DNA of 49,575 nucleotides from Vampirovibrio sp041737375 (GCF_041737375.1 NZ_JBGSRV010000001.1:1-49575), one strand, 5' to 3'. Positions 16,287 through 25,463 are shown, numbered from the stretch's first letter. Made by a program: numbers and translations. The notes: generated by a model not told the origin, from the sequence alone.

Positions 16287-17753
16287 CTAGTGAAGCATGG
16301 AGACAACCGCTTCCTCAAGTTGGCTCCTGAACTGGGCAATCCGGTTTTCGATGATTTTATAAGTGGCCTCATCTGGCGCTTCAAACCGAAGGGTGATGCA
16401 AGGCTCAGTATTGCTTTGACGGATCAGGAAAAAGCCATTTTCAATATTGATTCTAAGACCATCAATCTTCAGGATATCACTCAATGGAGCGCCAAAGTAG
16501 AAGGAATCCTGCAGGACGGCAGCCTCTATAGAGGCGATCAGGGTGGAACCTTGCTCCTTGGTGCAATGAATTCTAATTTCCTCTGAGATCAGGGTTTGAG
16601 GTAAAGAATCCGCAAACCGGGAAAGCGTGTAATCCGAACATTGGCCCTGCTTTAAAGCGAAACTTTCGATAAAACGGCAGCCCGCGTATAGCGCATCATC
16701 AAATCCCCAATGCCTATCTCTAAAGAAGATATGACCGCTTAGCTCTCCGCCGAGCGAGAGGTCCTTTTCCTTCATAATTCGTTTCATAAAGGCATGCCCA
16801 GAGGGAGCAAGGAGCGCAACGCCATTGATATTTTTGATGTATTCAAATATGGTTTGCGTGCTTTTGATATCAAAAACAACCGTACTGTCTGGCCTCTCGC
16901 TGAGGACATTTTCAGATAAGAAGAGCGTAATCAGATCGCCCGGAAGGATACGCCCCTTTTCATCAACAATACCCAGTCGATCCGAATCGCCATCAAAGGC
17001 AATCCCAATATCGGCACCAGAATCTTTAACTTTTTCAATCAGAAATCTCAGGTTATGGTGCACACAAGGATCGGGGTGATGGTTGGGAAAGCGGCCATCT
17101 GGCTCCGAAAACAGTTCAACCACCTCACAGCCCAGTAAGCGGAACGCGTCAGGGGCCACGATGCCAGCAGTGGCGTTGCCAGAATCGACCACAACCTTAA
17201 TCTCCTTGCCGATGGCCCCAAAATGCTGGCCAAACCAGTTCAAATATTCTGGAATAACATTGTAAGAGAGCGTTTTGCCCAGCGGGCCTTTGAAATGTGG
17301 GTCCTCGTCTTTTAATGCGTAATATTGATTTTTTAAATCATTAAATTCCGCATCCGATAAAGAATGCTTCCTGAACGTAAACTTAACCCCGTTATACTCT
17401 GAGGGGTTGTGGCTGGCTGTCACCATAATGGCGCCCTGAACATCGGGAAATGCAGGATTGATGGCGCTCAAATGCTCTGAGAAATAGACCAGCGGACTGG
17501 TGGAAAGCCCCAAATCGACCACGTTGATGCCTTCATTGGTAAGCCCTTCCGTGAGTGCCTGCACCAATTCCGTGGAGTGTAGCCTGGCATCAAAACCCAC
17601 CGATACCCATAAATCTTCTTGTTGGGCGCTTTCCAGATTGCTCTTTAGGAACCTGGCATACGCTTTGCCAATCAATCGGTATTGAATGGCGCCAAAGTTT
17701 TCACCGACCACAGCGCGTATGTCATATCTGCCCCAAAAAGTTGAAGATGCCAT
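16287..17753 (-). CDS. manB: Phosphomannomutase/phosphoglucomutase (AlgC/ManB family)
   Basis: 488 residues. TASHNPSEYNGVKF carries the phosphorylated active-site Ser114, AFDGDSDRLG (252-261) is the Mg2+ loop, GGELSGHIFF (about 345) the sugar-binding loop and IRQSNTEPCITLRFE the phosphate-binding loop, so all four domains are present. It converts mannose-6-phosphate to mannose-1-phosphate, feeding ManC. I start it at ATG 17753 because AAGGGG lies 6 bases upstream; the longer frame from 17831 adds an unlikely leader. A decayed N-terminal paralogue lies at 2216-2470. Confidence 0.92.
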   Translation of the reverse strand: MASSTFWGRYDIRAVVGENFGAIQYRLIGKAYARFLKSNLESAQQEDLWVSVGFDARLHSTELVQALTEGLTNEGINVVDLGLSTSPLVYFSEHLSAINPAFPDVQGAIMVTASHNPSEYNGVKFTFRKHSLSDAEFNDLKNQYYALKDEDPHFKGPLGKTLSYNVIPEYLNWFGQHFGAIGKEIKVVVDSGNATAGIVAPDAFRLLGCEVVELFSEPDGRFPNHHPDPCVHHNLRFLIEKVKDSGADIGIAFDGDSDRLGIVDEKGRILPGDLITLFLSENVLSERPDSTVVFDIKSTQTIFEYIKNINGVALLAPSGHAFMKRIMKEKDLSLGGELSGHIFFRDRHWGFDDALYAGCRFIESFALKQGQCSDYTLSRFADSLPQTLISEEIRIHCTKEQGSTLIASIEAAVLQDSFYFGAPLSDILKIDGLRINIENGFFLIRQSNTEPCITLRFEAPDEATYKIIENRIAQFRSQLEEAVVSMLH

Positions 17754-18182
17754 AGGTAACCCCTTATTATAAAAGTAGTAACTTAAAATACTATGAAAAC
17801 TCATCTTGAAAATGCTTTTGCAAACAAACATTAAGCACCCGCCGAAAAAAATAGGCCCGATATGTGATCAACCTCTTCATTATATTGAGCGCCTTCCCTT
17901 TAGTTCGGAGCTTCTCAAGCGCTATCACAGGAAAACTGAGCCATAAAAGCCCGTTAAAGTATGCTTTTAAATTCGTAACACAATGATTTAAAGATAACCA
18001 AAAGGATATATTTTCACATCCAGTGAACGTCATATTATTTTCCATGAAAGCATTACTGCAGGGAGGTAAAGAACGAATCGCCACCCAAAAACCCTGTACA
18101 GTAAAGGCTAAACGGCATAGAGAACTGTTTTTTTGCGGCGCTAATTTACAAGCTTATGTATTGATACTATGCTGCATTTACT
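17754..18182. other. Intergenic region, divergent promoters
   Basis: About 430 bases between the divergent phosphomannomutase and membrane-protein genes. A 97-codon frame on the minus strand (17791-18084) has no ribosome site or recognisable motif and I do not call it. The region should hold both promoters. Confidence 0.45.
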
Positions 18183-18707
18183 ATGTTCTATGATTTCACC
18201 TTTTTCATTCATTTTATATGGCAACTGCTTTGGAGTATTGCTTGGTTCATATTGGGCATGAGCGCAAGTATATTGGCGTTAAACGAGTTAATTCACACCT
18301 GCTTTTTTGATTTGCCGCTCACCCTTCACCTGCACAATAAAGGGTGGATGCGCTCTAAAGCGGTCTTATTGATGCACTCAGTATCGCTGATGATTGCATT
18401 ATTTATATTAATTTCAAGCTATTTATTGGCTTCCTGCCAAGCGCAAAATTTCTTTTTCCTCTACCTGTTTGGCTTGATTTTATTCGCCCTGCCCTCGGTT
18501 TTCGGCTTGTTTGAACTGGATACGAATTTTAAAGACTACTTAACCCTAAATGAACCCTATATCAGCCCAAAAGGATATCAGTACATTTTAAAAACCTTCT
18601 GCGTTCAATATGAAGCAGTCCATACTAAAGCTGAGGTTCATAACAAACCTGTCCATCCTGATTCAGTTCAACTCAGAGTAGGAAAGATTGTTTTATCTAT
18701 GGGATAA
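18183..18707 (+). CDS. Hypothetical membrane protein
   Basis: 174 residues, not recognised. Three likely membrane helices lie at about 7-35, 62-84 and 90-110, with a soluble C-terminal tail of about 60 residues (from LFELDTNFKDY). The start codon is the first ATG and has no strong ribosome site. It lies on the same strand as the nucleotidyltransferase-galE pair, 128 bases upstream, so it may belong to the same transcript. No function can be inferred beyond membrane location. Confidence 0.6.
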   Translation: MFYDFTFFIHFIWQLLWSIAWFILGMSASILALNELIHTCFFDLPLTLHLHNKGWMRSKAVLLMHSVSLMIALFILISSYLLASCQAQNFFFLYLFGLILFALPSVFGLFELDTNFKDYLTLNEPYISPKGYQYILKTFCVQYEAVHTKAEVHNKPVHPDSVQLRVGKIVLSMG

Positions 18708-18835
18708 TCAGTCTCAATCCAGACGACATGCCAACGCCAATAAAATCATAAGCACCTTTAAACAATTGATCATTCTTTCCACAGTGACGGTAACTGCAAA
18801 AATTTCCTAACCAATTAAAAACACAAGGCTTGATT

Positions 18836-20194
18836 ATGGCTACAACGAATTCAATCCATGAAAACAACATTCACATTCATCACCAGGTAGAGGACATTCA
18901 GATTGTTCTGGAGCCTCAGGATACCCCGGAAACCTTTATCATTGTTGACCAGAAAACCAATGTACAGTTAGGGCGACTCCAGCAGGGCCCCCAATCCCCG
19001 CATAGCATTGAGTTATTCTCGGGCAAAGGGGGCTTGATGGCTATCATCAGCTCTCCGTTAGGCATTAAGTATTTTGCGCTGCAAGGCTCCAAAATTAAGG
19101 TGGGCCATACAACGTTAGAGCTGTTTGGCAGCCAGCTGAGCGCTAACCAGAACCGTGAAGAAAGCCATGTCAGCCCCATCACGCCTCAAACCCATAGCCA
19201 TCAGGCCACCATTCTCGGTGCTGGGCTGGCAACTCGCTTTGAGCGGATTTCGGGAGACACCACAAACTACTCCAAACCCGCCGTACCCTTAACGGGTAAT
19301 AAAAGCGTTATTGAATGCATTGCAAACAGTTTGGCGGTTCACGGTTTTAATAAGATTATTGTCAACACCTATTTCAAGCCAGAGTCTCTGAAGGCCAGCC
19401 TTTCCAGATGTGAAAATGCTCAGGTTTCTTATATTGATGAGGCTGAACCCTCTGGCACAGCGGGCGGGCTTCGTAAAATGCTGATGGATGCCCCATTCAA
19501 GCCTCTGTTGAACCCTATGGAGCCATTATTAGTGGTACAGGGCGACTCGGTCAGCGATGCCAATTTTAGCGAGCTGATGGAAGCGCACATCACCCACCAG
19601 GCACTGCTTACCATTGGCTGCCAGCTGGTGGCGGAAAAAGATGTAGACAAATTTGGCATTATTGTTACCGACCAGTCTGGCCCTGATGGACAGTCGGGAA
19701 AAATTGTGGCGTTTCAGGAAAAGCCAAAACAGGAAGAAGCCTTATCCCGTTTAGGGAATACCGGCTTTTATATTTTCTCTCCCAAAGCGCTGTCTCTCAT
19801 TCCAGATATTTATAGCGACTTGCTGAAAACCGCTCAGGAAAAAGCTCGCAAAGACAACGCCCCGCTGCCTGATGAGATTTCTATTGATTTCGCCAGCGAT
19901 CTATTCCCGGTGCTTTTAAAGTTAAGCCAGCAGCAACCGGGCTTAGGCCCTGTCTGGGCGCAAACGGTTCAAGGTTACTGGAATGATATCGGTAATCCGG
20001 CTCAATACATTGAAACCCTTCATGATTTATATGCGGGAAAAACAACGCTCCCTCTACCCACCAATCGGGATGAGTATTACCGTGATGGCATCATCTACTG
20101 GGAAGGCGCCGCAAAAATTGCGGATCAAGAGTCCGCCCAATTATCAGGCAATATCGTTGTAGCACGACCCTTTCAAACGGAGAATGCCTCATGA
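18836..20194 (+). CDS. Sugar-1-phosphate nucleotidyltransferase with an unusual N-terminal domain
   Basis: 452 residues. From about residue 125 the sequence is a nucleotidyltransferase: ATILGAGLATRFERIS (variant GxGxGTR loop), KPAVPLTGNKSVIE, VVQGDSVSDANF (metal Asp), VAFQEKPKQEEAL and NTGFYIFSP. The loop has ALAT where GGxGTR is usual, so catalysis may be changed. The first about 120 residues (HIHHQVEDIQIVLEPQ, IIVDQKTNVQLGRL) are beta-rich and not part of the standard enzyme. AAGG at 18825-18828, 7 bases before ATG 18836, fixes the start. Its stop overlaps galE by 4 bases, so the pair probably makes and interconverts a nucleotide sugar. Confidence 0.75.
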   Translation: MATTNSIHENNIHIHHQVEDIQIVLEPQDTPETFIIVDQKTNVQLGRLQQGPQSPHSIELFSGKGGLMAIISSPLGIKYFALQGSKIKVGHTTLELFGSQLSANQNREESHVSPITPQTHSHQATILGAGLATRFERISGDTTNYSKPAVPLTGNKSVIECIANSLAVHGFNKIIVNTYFKPESLKASLSRCENAQVSYIDEAEPSGTAGGLRKMLMDAPFKPLLNPMEPLLVVQGDSVSDANFSELMEAHITHQALLTIGCQLVAEKDVDKFGIIVTDQSGPDGQSGKIVAFQEKPKQEEALSRLGNTGFYIFSPKALSLIPDIYSDLLKTAQEKARKDNAPLPDEISIDFASDLFPVLLKLSQQQPGLGPVWAQTVQGYWNDIGNPAQYIETLHDLYAGKTTLPLPTNRDEYYRDGIIYWEGAAKIADQESAQLSGNIVVARPFQTENAS

Positions 20195-21165
20195 TTCTGG
20201 TAACAGGTGGCGCTGGCTACATTGGGAGCCATACCGTCAAAGAACTCATGAAATCCGGCTATGAAGTGGTGGTTCTAGACAATTTAAGCCAAGGCCATCC
20301 AGAAGCCGTTCTCACCCCGCACTTTGAACAAGTGGATCTTAATGACAAAGAAGCCATCAGAGAAGTATTCAAAAAATATCCCATTAAATCCGTAATCCAC
20401 TTTGCGGCATTTTCTTTGGTGGGAGAGTCCAATGTTTTTCCGCATAAATATTTTAACAATAATACCAAAAACACCCTGCAGCTTTTAGATATCATGGTGG
20501 AATCGGGTGTTTTGAATTTTGTATTTTCTTCGACTTGCTCTATCTATGGCAATCCAGAATATACCCCCCTGGATGAAAAGCACCCCAGTCAACCGATTAA
20601 TGCCTACGCTGAATCCAAGCGAATGGTTGAAAACATTCTGGAGTACTATGACAAGGCCTACGCCTTAAAGTCTGTGCGGCTTCGCTATTTTAACGCTTGT
20701 GGGGCGGATCTGGATGGGCAAATTGGGGAAAGCCATGATCCAGAAACCCACCTCATACCCTTGGCTTTAAAAGTGGCCAAAGGCGAGAAGCCTCATTTAA
20801 GTATTTTTGGCACCGATTATCCAACCCCAGATGGAACCTGTATTCGGGATTATATTCACGTAACCGATCTGGCAGATGCTCATATCAAAGCGCTTGAATA
20901 TCTGCAAGCCGGTTCTGGAGAGAGCATTACACTGAATCTGGGCACAGGAACCGGTTATTCCGTTAAAGAAATCATTGAAACCTGTAGAGAAATAACAGGT
21001 CATCCTATTCCCACCGTGGAAATAGCCCGAAGAGCGGGAGATCCCTCTGTATTGGTGGCCCAATCCCAATTGGTGAAAGAGAAGCTAAACTGGATTCCTC
21101 AATTTAGCAGCTTAAAAACAATCATACAGTCTGCCTGGCAGTGGGAGACAAACAAGCGTTTTTAA
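20191..21165 (+). CDS. galE: UDP-glucose 4-epimerase
   Basis: 324 residues of the extended SDR fold. GGAGYIGSH (6-14) binds NAD, SSTCSIYG (113-120) carries the catalytic Ser/Thr, and YAESK (139-143) the Tyr and Lys. RYFNACGAD and DGTCIRDYIHVTDLADAH are GalE-specific. It interconverts UDP-glucose and UDP-galactose in the cytoplasm for surface sugars. Translation is coupled to the upstream nucleotidyltransferase by an ATGA overlap. A strong hairpin follows. Confidence 0.93.
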   Translation: MILVTGGAGYIGSHTVKELMKSGYEVVVLDNLSQGHPEAVLTPHFEQVDLNDKEAIREVFKKYPIKSVIHFAAFSLVGESNVFPHKYFNNNTKNTLQLLDIMVESGVLNFVFSSTCSIYGNPEYTPLDEKHPSQPINAYAESKRMVENILEYYDKAYALKSVRLRYFNACGADLDGQIGESHDPETHLIPLALKVAKGEKPHLSIFGTDYPTPDGTCIRDYIHVTDLADAHIKALEYLQAGSGESITLNLGTGTGYSVKEIIETCREITGHPIPTVEIARRAGDPSVLVAQSQLVKEKLNWIPQFSSLKTIIQSAWQWETNKRF

Positions 21166-21249
21166 GTGAATCGCCGTTGGTGAAGTTCTGCTTGCTTGAA
21201 TCATAAAGGCCAATACTTTCAAATTGAGTGAGCAAAACATTCGCTTTAC

Positions 21250-21287
21250 CCAAACGCCCAAAAGCCAGCTGGTTTTTGGGCGTTTGG
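21250..21287 (+). terminator. Strong hairpin after galE
   Basis: A perfect 14-bp stem, CCAAACGCCCAAAA pairing with TTTTGGGCGTTTGG, about 85 bp after the galE stop. There is no long T-run behind it, but an A-run in one arm gives T in the other. Confidence 0.7.
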
Positions 21288-21355
21288 CTTCAAACATTGA
21301 CAAGTCAGGCCTTATATTTAACCATTAGGTTAATTAACCGAATGGCATATCAACC

Positions 21356-21682
21356 ATGTCCAGTGATCCCCTGAGTATTACTTTTGCCGCTTTGGCCGAC
21401 CCCACCCGTCGGGCAATTTTGGCACGACTGGCGATTGGAGAAGCCTCGGTGAAAGAGCTGTCCGAGCCGTTTAATATCAGCGCTCCCGCAGTGACCAAGC
21501 ACTTGAAGGTGCTGCAAAAAGCCGGACTCATTACTCGGGCCAGACAGGCTCAATGGCGCCCTTGCCGTCTGAATGCGGGCCCACTGAAGGAGGCGGTATC
21601 CTGGATGGATCAGTACCAGCAGTTCTGGAACGACCGCCTGGATCGGCTGGAAGCCTACTTGAGTGAAGTGCAACCGGAGTAA
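21356..21682 (+). CDS. ArsR-family winged-helix transcriptional regulator
   Basis: 108 residues. FAALADPTRRAILARL, VKELSEPFNISAPAVTKHLK and VLQKAGLITRARQAQWRPCRL are the ArsR/SmtB winged helix of the subgroup that is paired with AHSA1/SRPBCC proteins. No metal-binding Cys set is visible. It is followed by an SRPBCC gene 97 bases on and probably represses it. The start ATG has no strong ribosome site. Confidence 0.9.
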   Translation: MSSDPLSITFAALADPTRRAILARLAIGEASVKELSEPFNISAPAVTKHLKVLQKAGLITRARQAQWRPCRLNAGPLKEAVSWMDQYQQFWNDRLDRLEAYLSEVQPE

Positions 21683-21779
21683 ACCTCAGCGGGCCTTGCA
21701 ACATGGCCCATTTTGCTTGCGGGCAGCACTGCCTGCCAAAGGGATTCATACCAGCCGCAGTAAAAAGAAAGACAGCTTT

Positions 21780-22217
21780 ATGATCGTGACCGCAGATCAA
21801 CTTCAGTTAACCAGGCATTTTCGAGCCAGTCGGGCCAAAGTGTTTGAGGCCTGGACCTCACTTGAAATGCTCAAAAAATGGTTTGCAGGCGATGCAGGGC
21901 TGGATCGGGTCGTGGCTTTGGAAGCAGATATTCGTCCCGGCGGCACCTTTCGGGTGACCATGAATTGCAGCGGTGGCATTCACATTGCATGCGGAACGTA
22001 TCAGGAAATTACGCCAATCGATCGCTTATCATTTACGCATCAGTGGGAAACCCGTGAGCGGGTAGAAACCCTGGTGACCCTTGAGTTTACAGACAAGGAT
22101 GGCGGTACTGAACTGGTGTTGACCCAAACCGGATTTAGCGATCCCCAAGAGGCCAAAGGCCACTCGGTGGGTTGGACCAATGCGCTGGATAATCTGGAGC
22201 AACTGATTTCTATTTAA
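21780..22217 (+). CDS. SRPBCC/AHSA1-domain protein
   Basis: 145 residues. The N-terminus LTRHFRASRAKVFEAWTSLE followed by MLKKWFAGDAG, then DIRPGGTFRVTM and the C-terminal GHSVGWTNALDNLEQLI, are typical of activator-of-Hsp90-ATPase-1-like START-fold proteins in bacteria. These bind small hydrophobic ligands; substrates are mostly unknown. ArsR-AHSA1 gene pairs are common and the upstream ArsR gene fits. I start at ATG 21780, where homology begins, with a weak AGAAAGA upstream; a longer frame from 21663 overlaps arsR and looks spurious. Confidence 0.88.
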   Translation: MIVTADQLQLTRHFRASRAKVFEAWTSLEMLKKWFAGDAGLDRVVALEADIRPGGTFRVTMNCSGGIHIACGTYQEITPIDRLSFTHQWETRERVETLVTLEFTDKDGGTELVLTQTGFSDPQEAKGHSVGWTNALDNLEQLISI

Positions 22218-22266
22218 TTTCCCCAATTGAATTCACTATTTATGATGTTATTTAATGGAGCAGACA

Positions 22267-22848
22267 ATGACAAAATTAACTTTTTCTAAAAAATCTATGG
22301 TGTTAATGGGCGCCACACTTTCTTTGATGGTTTTTCCCGCCATCAAATCCTGGGCAGGCGAAACGCATGATTTCCCCAAACCAACCCCGGAACACCAGTG
22401 GCTGCAAAAGTTTGTGGGTGAATGGGAATCGGAAACCGAGGCCTTCATAGATCCCACGCAGCCTCCGGTACATGCCAAAGGAACTGAAAGTATTCAGTCT
22501 TTGGGCGGTTTTTGGACCACATCAGAAATCAACAGCACCATGATGGACGCGCCGTTCAAAGGCTTAATGACGCTAGGCTTTGATACCGAAAAACAGAAAT
22601 ACGTTGGTACCTGGGTGGATTCCATGACCGGTCAACTTTGGAAATACGAAGGAACGGTAGCCCCTGGTAGCGACACTTTAACGCTGGAAAGCGAAGGCAC
22701 TTGCCCCATGAACCCCGGTAAATTAATGAAATTTCGGGAAGTGATTGAATTGAAGGACAAGGACCACAAAGTGTTTACATCCTCCATGTTGGGTGACGAT
22801 GGCAAATGGATGCCCTTGATGACCAGCAAGGCCCATCGCAAGCACTAG
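22267..22848 (+). CDS. Exported DUF1579-family protein
   Basis: 193 residues. A Sec-type signal peptide (Lys-rich start, hydrophobic 10-25, likely cleavage after AWA or SWA near 29) precedes a DUF1579 domain: HQWLQKFVGEWESETEAFID, GGFWTTSEINSTMMDAPFKG and GTWVDSMTGQLWKYEGT. The fold is probably a lipocalin-like beta barrel; the function is unknown. GGAG at 22257-22260, 6 bases upstream, favours ATG 22267 over ATG 22255. It follows the ArsR-AHSA1 pair by 49 bases and may be co-transcribed. A terminator follows. Confidence 0.85.
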   Translation: MTKLTFSKKSMVLMGATLSLMVFPAIKSWAGETHDFPKPTPEHQWLQKFVGEWESETEAFIDPTQPPVHAKGTESIQSLGGFWTTSEINSTMMDAPFKGLMTLGFDTEKQKYVGTWVDSMTGQLWKYEGTVAPGSDTLTLESEGTCPMNPGKLMKFREVIELKDKDHKVFTSSMLGDDGKWMPLMTSKAHRKH

Positions 22849-22868
22849 ACCTTTATAAAAATCAACGA

Positions 22869-22898
22869 AACAACCCGGAGCGATCCGGGTTGTTTTTT
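22869..22898 (+). terminator. Rho-independent terminator
   Basis: AACAACCCGGA pairs with TCCGGGTTGTT around a GCGA loop, ending in a T-run, 20 bp after the DUF1579 stop. Confidence 0.92.
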
Positions 22899-23048
22899 AA
22901 TGGCTGGAAGGGAGCTGTGTATCGCACGGGGTGGGGTTAGACAATCCAGCCCTGAGATATTATTCAACTAAAAATCAGGCCTGCCTATTCTTGATGAATC
23001 CATAGCCCTGTAGGTGACTTTATCTTTAAACACGGGTCATACAAAACC

Positions 23049-24548
23049 CTATTCGGCTGCATTTACAGCATTCCTGATGGCATCGATAAAAGGTTGGCGC
23101 TGTAATTCGTCCTGGGGGTTAAGTGCCGATAACAACGATTGAAGGACGGCGACTTTCAACGGCCGATGGTTCAGCCTAAGCGTTTCTTCAATCAGTTGAG
23201 CACTGTGGGTACCATTCAGCCGTTCCAGTCCACTCTTAAATCCAGTGAGGGCAAGAGCTTTGAAATCTTCATCTTCGATATGACCAATGGCCTGGATGAG
23301 TTGAGTGCGCTGAGTATCATTCAAGACTTCCAGCCCTTTGCAAAGCCCCCTAATAGCAACGGCTTTAGCCCTTCCATGCTGGATATTGCACATGGCATCA
23401 ATGAGCTGTTGCCGCTGAGCATGCTCTAGAACTGATAGCCCTTGACCCAGTCCCACAATAGCGGTGGCTTTACTATAGTCCCCCATCATATTAAAGGTCG
23501 CGTCAATGAGCTGTTGCCGCTGAGCATGCTCCAGAACTGGTAGCCCTTGACCCAATCCCACAATAGCGATGGCTTTACTATAGTCCCCCATCATATTAAG
23601 GGTCGCGTCAATGAGCTGTTGCCGCTGAGCATGCTCCAGAACTGGTAGCCCTTGACCCAGTCCCTTCAGGGCGATGGCTTTAGACGCTTCACTTTCTATA
23701 TTCAGCACGGCTTGAATGAGTAGCGTACGCTGATTGTTATCCAGGGCTTTCAACCCATAGCCGACTCCCTTAAGGGCGATGGCTTTAGTTTCTTCATTTC
23801 GCATCGCCATCGAGGTGTTGAGGAGCTGATTCCGCTGGTCATTATCCAGAGCAGACAGCCCTTCCCCAAAACCTTGAATGGCAATGGCTTGATTCTTTTG
23901 ACCACGAAGCCTGAATATTGCATCCATGAGGTGCTGGCGTTGTGGTGCAGTTAGGACATGAAGTTGTTTACCAAATCCCGCAACAGCTTTGGCTTTATAT
24001 TTATCACGGAGCCCCTGGCTGATTTCATCCACCAGTGCTTGGTGTTGTCCGTTATCCAAAACGGGTAGCTGTTTGGCCAGGTTATGGATGGCAGTTGCTT
24101 TTTGCACCCCATTCAGCCTGAAGAAGGTGTGGTTAATCAGTTCCTGACGTTTCGCTGGGGGCATAAAGCGTAATTGGAGGCGTTGGATATGCTCTTCGGG
24201 GGGTGCAAAGCTTCTATATTTTTGGGCTTGGTCATTCACCTGATCTCTTAGCCTTGCGTAATCGTTGCCTGGGAGAGAATCCATGACTCTTTTAAAGGTT
24301 TCATTCAGTCGCAAGGCTTGCAGGGCTATAAAGTCCTGATAACGATCCTTTGACTTCACTTTTTCAGTAATCAAGCCCAGCGTACCCTCCGGCAAATCCA
24401 GCAGTGTCAAAGGCCTTCTTTCCTCTAGCGGTTCAGGGGCCGGAGCCGACGGCTCAGAGGGAACAACGCTGCCAGTCAGAGAGGCTTGGCGGCTGTGCGC
24501 AGGTTTGGCATAACATTGACCAGAAAAATGAGGACGGCTTACTTGCAT
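23049..24548 (-). CDS. F-box-like protein with about ten 35-residue helical repeats
   Basis: 499 residues. After a Pro/Ser-rich start, residues about 44-90 (LTLLDLPEGTLGLITEKVKS, then FIALQALRLNETFKRVM) resemble a eukaryotic F-box (leucine-proline core, then a helical pair). From about 128 to 485 run ten tandem 35-residue units with consensus QRxQLIDAxxNMxGDxSKAI then AIxGLGxGLxVLE. Each unit is probably two helices, so the protein should be a solenoid. There is no signal peptide. F-box proteins recruit SCF ubiquitin ligase in eukaryotes and some bacteria inject such proteins into hosts. This role is inference; the F-box match is by eye. Confidence 0.6.
   Translation of the reverse strand: MQVSRPHFSGQCYAKPAHSRQASLTGSVVPSEPSAPAPEPLEERRPLTLLDLPEGTLGLITEKVKSKDRYQDFIALQALRLNETFKRVMDSLPGNDYARLRDQVNDQAQKYRSFAPPEEHIQRLQLRFMPPAKRQELINHTFFRLNGVQKATAIHNLAKQLPVLDNGQHQALVDEISQGLRDKYKAKAVAGFGKQLHVLTAPQRQHLMDAIFRLRGQKNQAIAIQGFGEGLSALDNDQRNQLLNTSMAMRNEETKAIALKGVGYGLKALDNNQRTLLIQAVLNIESEASKAIALKGLGQGLPVLEHAQRQQLIDATLNMMGDYSKAIAIVGLGQGLPVLEHAQRQQLIDATFNMMGDYSKATAIVGLGQGLSVLEHAQRQQLIDAMCNIQHGRAKAVAIRGLCKGLEVLNDTQRTQLIQAIGHIEDEDFKALALTGFKSGLERLNGTHSAQLIEETLRLNHRPLKVAVLQSLLSALNPQDELQRQPFIDAIRNAVNAAE
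23401..23715. repeat. Near-identical 105-bp tandem repeats inside the repeat-protein gene
   Basis: The phrase ATGAGCTGTTGCCGCTGAGC recurs at 23401, 23506 and 23611, exactly 105 bp apart. The units between differ by only a few bases, while outer units have diverged. This indicates recent duplication of one 35-codon unit and possible length variation between strains. Confidence 0.85.
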
Positions 24549-25124
24549 CCGAAAAATCCTTCAGTCCGTTGGAGGGCTTTTATAAAGAATGGCCTATAAA
24601 AGCGGGTACCCCTACTCTAAAACAACCCGAAAAGGAAATTGCTTTCCATAACGCCCTTCAAACGTTACCACAAACAGCAACCCTACCAGCAAAGGAGCTC
24701 GGCCACTGTGTTGCCGCCGCCTTGAACAAACGCTGTGCAATTCAGCTAACATTACCGTTCATCGTTTTTCCACAATCGCACCCGCTTGAATCAGGATGGG
24801 AGCTGAGGAATTTGCCTGAGTTGTAACGATTGAAGCAGCCAGCGTTACATAAGCAGTATCAAGGAGGCCAGTGTGTAACGATATTGTTGTAATAGGTATA
24901 TTTCTCTGGAATACTATTTCTTTAAAGGTGAAAATATAATTCCTGTCAGCTTTTAAAGCCCGACAGGATTTTTTGCTTTTCGAGCCTGTGATAGTCCTGA
25001 AATAACAGGCATAAAAGGCGCTTAAACGTTTAAAGCCATTAAAATCACAGCTCCCCACTTCATTCGTTTTTTGAACCAAACCATACACTCTGCAAGTGTC
25101 AATTACCCTCAAGAAAGTAGATCA
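24549..25124. other. Intergenic region without a recognisable gene
   Basis: About 575 bases. Open frames on both strands (for example 24759-25112 minus) have no motif or ribosome site and look non-coding. It must contain the promoter of the repeat-protein gene, transcribed leftwards. Confidence 0.45.
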
Positions 25125-25352
25125 ATGACCATTAAAACAACTGTTAAAGCAGGCAACAAAACCCTGTTTGTTGATGATTTTGAGTATATCCCTGAAATTG
25201 GCGTCAGTTTCGCCTCTCACGGCAAGCAGTATGTGGTTGCCGAAGTGAATAAAGTGGACGAAAACACAGCCACCATTCAGGTTCGCGCAGCATCGGCACA
25301 GGGTATCCGGGGACAGAACAATGACCGGCCCTCTACAGGAAGAAAAAAATAG
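25125..25352 (+). CDS. Small hypothetical protein
   Basis: 75 residues, not recognised. Alternating hydrophobic stretches (TVKAGNKTLFVDDFEYIP, SFASHGKQYVVAEVNKVDE, TATIQVRA) suggest a small beta-barrel. The tail is basic and polar (GRKK end). I start at the ATG at 25125 with AAGAAAG 8 bases upstream; an earlier ATG at 25071 would add an unlikely leader. No partner gene is evident. Confidence 0.5.
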   Translation: MTIKTTVKAGNKTLFVDDFEYIPEIGVSFASHGKQYVVAEVNKVDENTATIQVRAASAQGIRGQNNDRPSTGRKK

Positions 25353-25430
25353 ACTTTATAACACCTCAATTATCTTTCAACCGGTTTGGAAACTGTTTCC
25401 AGATGAGTCACCCGGACAAAGTATCATGTT

Positions 25431-25463
25431 TAACGTTAGGGGCTAACGTTGGGATCTAACGTT
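25431..25463. repeat. Three tandem 13-bp repeats starting TAACGTT
   Basis: TAACGTT occurs at 25431, 25444 and 25457 with 13-bp period; the spacers (AGGGGC, GGGATC) are similar. It lies in the gap between the small hypothetical gene and the 3' end of sbcC. Protein-binding iterons or simple slippage are both possible. Confidence 0.6.

Noticed and set aside
17791..18084. 97-codon minus-strand frame upstream of the phosphomannomutase gene
   Set aside because: No ribosome site, no motif, odd composition; probably promoter DNA.
24759..25112. 117-codon minus-strand frame
   Set aside because: No motif or ribosome site; overlaps the start region of the small plus-strand gene.
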